Assembly (NCBI GenBank): GCA_019752635.1
Contig: JAIELX010000054.1
Location: forward strand, 62,001 to 126,000
Direction of reading: 5' to 3'
DNA length: 64,000 bases
Source of the DNA: Candidatus Obscuribacterales bacterium
GTDB lineage: Bacteria; Cyanobacteriota; Vampirovibrionia; Obscuribacterales; Obscuribacteraceae
The notes beneath the pieces are model-generated. The model did not search any database. It was not told the DNA's origin and was given only the letters and a program-made list of their open reading frames with translations. This document shows, piece after piece, positions 61,847 to 64,000 of the stretch. Each line of letters opens with the position of its first letter. Within the stretch, counting starts at the first letter, position 1. A program made the translations under genes and the position numbers.

Positions 61847-64000
61847 TTAGCGGCGGCGTCGTGGCTTGTCTAGTTCCGCTTCTTTGCGAATTTTTTGAGC
61901 GTCTTCCTTTCGACCGAGTTCTTCATACGTCTTAGCTAACGTTGTTGCAATCGATTGGTATTCATTGAACTCTCGCGGGTCCTTTCCTTTTTCCCTTTGT
62001 TGAATCTTGTATGCTTTTTCGTACAGTTCGGCGGCTTTTTCAAACTGTTTATGTTCGAAGAAAAGTTCAGCGTGGACGCGCAGAGGGCTTGCCATTGAGG
62101 GATGATCCATGCCCGTGGGCTTTTGATCCTTTCCGCCTGTCGGTTCGTCGGCAAGCTGTTGCAATATGTCATCAACGGCTCTGGACATTTTCTTGAAATC
62201 ACCAAGACTCGCATAGAGATCTCTAAGATGCGCAGCTGTGTAATCTTTGGGGTCCTTGGCTTTGTCTTTCGACTTGTCAAAGATCTCTTGCAGCTCCTGC
62301 GTTAACTTTCTCCCTGTTTCCTTGTCACCGAACTCAATGTACCGGGAAGCAATACTTGATTTTACATTGTTCAAAAGCCGATCGTATTGATCTGGTTTCT
62401 CTTCTTTTCGGACCGTCGCCAGTAGTGCGTTTAGCGTCTCTTTGGCTTTCTTTTCTTGTCCGTTGTCCTTCATAAACTCTATTGCGGAGATGACGTCTTC
62501 GACTGGATTTCCTTTCCGTTTGAAGTCGATAGAGCCTGCGTCTTTCATCGTTTGGACCATAATTCTGTCCACAATCGATGCAGCACCTTTTGGATCTTCA
62601 CTTTTCTTGTGCAATCCCATTAAAGTGCGGGCATTTTGAAGGCTCTCGCGAGTGACGGTGCCTTTGCCTAATTGATCGTCGAATTGCTTGTCCAGTTTTG
62701 CCAATATCTTCTCTCTATCTTTGGGCTCGGTATTAAAGTCCAGTAGTCGAGAAGCTATGTCCACCTGGTTTTTGAGAGTTCCGGGTTGTTTCAAAAAGTC
62801 CTCAGTGAGCGGTCCCACGATTTTGGTCATTTCGTCCTTTCGACCCCAGTGCCTCAGATAAGAGGCCAACTTCATGGTTTCGCCAAAGATCAGCTTGGGA
62901 TCGACGTCTCCTTCGCCTTTTAGTTGTTCGACAAACTTGCGTTGACCGTTAATGTAGTCGTCCGGCGTCTGCTTCTTCTCTTCTTTGGCTGGCTTACCGT
63001 CCTTCGTACCCTCGCTACCGGTGAACGCTTTAAACAACTGCTCGACGGAGATCTGTTTCTTGCTCCCTTCCTTGCCCGTGTGATCGACACTTGGGCCCCA
63101 TTGATTTTCTACTGTGACTAGACCCGTTTTCGGATTGTAGTCAAAGATTGCGACGGCATGATGTGAATGCATACTAGACACATCTTTCTTTTCGTCAGTT
63201 TTGTCTTTGCCTTTATTGAAAACAGACAAATCCGACTTAAACGGCTCGACGTGGGCGAACACGCCCATCACAATCGGCATGCTGGCGCCGTCTTTGCCGC
63301 CAGCGGCATTCTCCATCAGTTTCTTAAACTCTTCGAGCGTTTTGGGTGTCTTGTTTCGTGGGTCTTCGAATTTATTAACCAGGGTTAGCTCGCCCTTGTT
63401 GCCACGCATCTGATCGTAAATGTCGCGAATATTGCCGATGCTCATTCTCGGAGCGGGAATTGGACGTAACTCAGTTATTGGAAAGTCAGGGCTTGTCGGG
63501 TCCGAGTAAGTGTACTGCTCTGAGAAGGGAACCGGCGGTGACTTAGAGCGGTCCATTAACCTTGTGTGTGAATCACCGGAAAATTCTGTGGGGTGATCTT
63601 CTTCGTAGAATATTTTGCCCTTCTTGCCCGTCTCGGCTTTTTCGCGCGCGTCAATGCTGTCCTGGCGGTTCCAGTATGCGTTCAACATCGTCATTTGAGC
63701 AATTTGATTCGCTCCGCTGCGACTGAACTCGGCACCGGCTTCATCGTGTTTACCGGGTTTCAAGTTCTTTTCGGCGGGTTTGATTACGGTGCCATCCTTC
63801 GTTTTGTATTCGCCGCTGATAGTTACGTCCGCGATCATCTCTGCCACTGCTCCTGGTTCCTTCTTGTACATAGCGGCTTCAAGGGCGGCTGCGGTGCAAG
63901 TTGGACCGATACCCTGATTTACTGAACCAGGTTCGGCGCAATGGCGAGCCACATCTGCAACTAGACCTCTCACTTCCGAGGCTTTGAAGAATTTATTGCC
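61847..64000 (-). CDS. papain-like domain plus TPR-like repeats, cut by the right edge
   Basis: At least 717 residues are visible; the frame is open to the window end, so the true start lies outside. Counting from the edge, NQGIGPTC (Q29, C35) has the same six-residue glutamine-to-cysteine spacing as papain, and SHHAVAIFDYNPKTGLVTVENQWG supplies a histidine (H280 or H281) and asparagine (N299) in the right order. This suggests a papain-like or C39-like peptidase fold of about 330 residues with long insertions. The C-terminal 350 residues are helical, TPR-like (FEKAAELYEKAYKIQQREKG; ATTLAKTYEELGRKEDAQKI). The tail is strongly basic (KPRRRR). Whether it is active, and where, cannot be told. Confidence 0.78.
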   Translation of the reverse strand, partial: GNKFFKASEVRGLVADVARHCAEPGSVNQGIGPTCTAAALEAAMYKKEPGAVAEMIADVTISGEYKTKDGTVIKPAEKNLKPGKHDEAGAEFSRSGANQIAQMTMLNAYWNRQDSIDAREKAETGKKGKIFYEEDHPTEFSGDSHTRLMDRSKSPPVPFSEQYTYSDPTSPDFPITELRPIPAPRMSIGNIRDIYDQMRGNKGELTLVNKFEDPRNKTPKTLEEFKKLMENAAGGKDGASMPIVMGVFAHVEPFKSDLSVFNKGKDKTDEKKDVSSMHSHHAVAIFDYNPKTGLVTVENQWGPSVDHTGKEGSKKQISVEQLFKAFTGSEGTKDGKPAKEEKKQTPDDYINGQRKFVEQLKGEGDVDPKLIFGETMKLASYLRHWGRKDEMTKIVGPLTEDFLKQPGTLKNQVDIASRLLDFNTEPKDREKILAKLDKQFDDQLGKGTVTRESLQNARTLMGLHKKSEDPKGAASIVDRIMVQTMKDAGSIDFKRKGNPVEDVISAIEFMKDNGQEKKAKETLNALLATVRKEEKPDQYDRLLNNVKSSIASRYIEFGDKETGRKLTQELQEIFDKSKDKAKDPKDYTAAHLRDLYASLGDFKKMSRAVDDILQQLADEPTGGKDQKPTGMDHPSMASPLRVHAELFFEHKQFEKAAELYEKAYKIQQREKGKDPREFNEYQSIATTLAKTYEELGRKEDAQKIRKEAELDKPRRRR

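Noticed and set aside
1..64000. CRISPR arrays, insertion sequences, phage genes
   Set aside because: No regularly spaced direct repeats of CRISPR size, no transposase or integrase motifs and no phage structural motifs were found.

Overview
The window reads as one stretch of bacterial chromosome with dense coding on both strands and a GC content near 50%. I see no tRNA, rRNA, insertion sequence, phage gene or CRISPR array. The gene style points to a non-photosynthetic relative of cyanobacteria, of the Melainabacteria/Obscuribacterales type. The clues are a long-form CbiX with a cysteine motif, a ChlI-ChlD protein placed beside cobN with no photosynthesis genes nearby, several large Ser/Thr kinases with TPR-type sensor regions, and many exported proteins without clear relatives. 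This placement is inference; no marker tree was possible.

Positions 1-15204 hold cobalamin genes. An adenosylcobalamin riboswitch with a terminator (about 11133-11395, minus strand) precedes a tightly coupled operon read leftward: cobN, chlID, cobA, cbiE, a cbiX-cbiC fusion, cbiD, cobI/cbiL and cobM/cbiF, which runs off the left edge. Most neighbours overlap by 1 to 8 bases. cobQ (minus) lies upstream of the riboswitch, and cobD/cbiB and cobC (plus) diverge from it, so corrin ring building, cobalt insertion, amidation and side-chain assembly lie together. Early (CbiX/CbiD) and late (CobN/ChlID) cobalt-insertion proteins occur side by side.

Positions 15455-27541 are mixed: a 1359-residue exported protein with a YVTN-type beta-propeller and a FecR-like tail, a PH-like membrane protein, an M24 peptidase, a cysteine- and alanine-rich TPR-like protein, two medium-chain dehydrogenases and DNA polymerase IV. 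A 71-nt three-way-junction sequence follows the M24 gene.

Positions 27516-39479 form a signalling block: two tandem Ser/Thr kinases with a serine in place of the usual catalytic-loop lysine, a FecR-like exported protein transcribed with them, a divergent RsiV/DUF3298-like exported protein, a Cys-motif plus TPR membrane protein and a third, canonical kinase.

Positions 39402-52792 carry metabolic and envelope genes: a phosphotriesterase-family hydrolase with an MFS transporter, a PlsC-like acyltransferase, a glycogen-debranching-type glucosidase, a TruC-like pseudouridine synthase, a matrixin-like metalloprotease, a nucleoside deaminase, a class A penicillin-binding protein, a dienoyl-CoA isomerase-like crotonase and a protein with GspE-N-like repeats. 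A likely decayed gene follows at 52864-53258.

Positions 53255-64000 contain a zinc-ribbon/TPR membrane protein, rplL and rplJ with an L10 leader but without rpoB or rplA next to them, a thioredoxin-like [2Fe-2S] ferredoxin, a HEAT-like exported protein, glyS with an exported alpha/beta-hydrolase-like gene 14 bp behind it, and a large protein cut by the right edge that combines a papain-like Cys/His/Asn pattern with TPR-like repeats.
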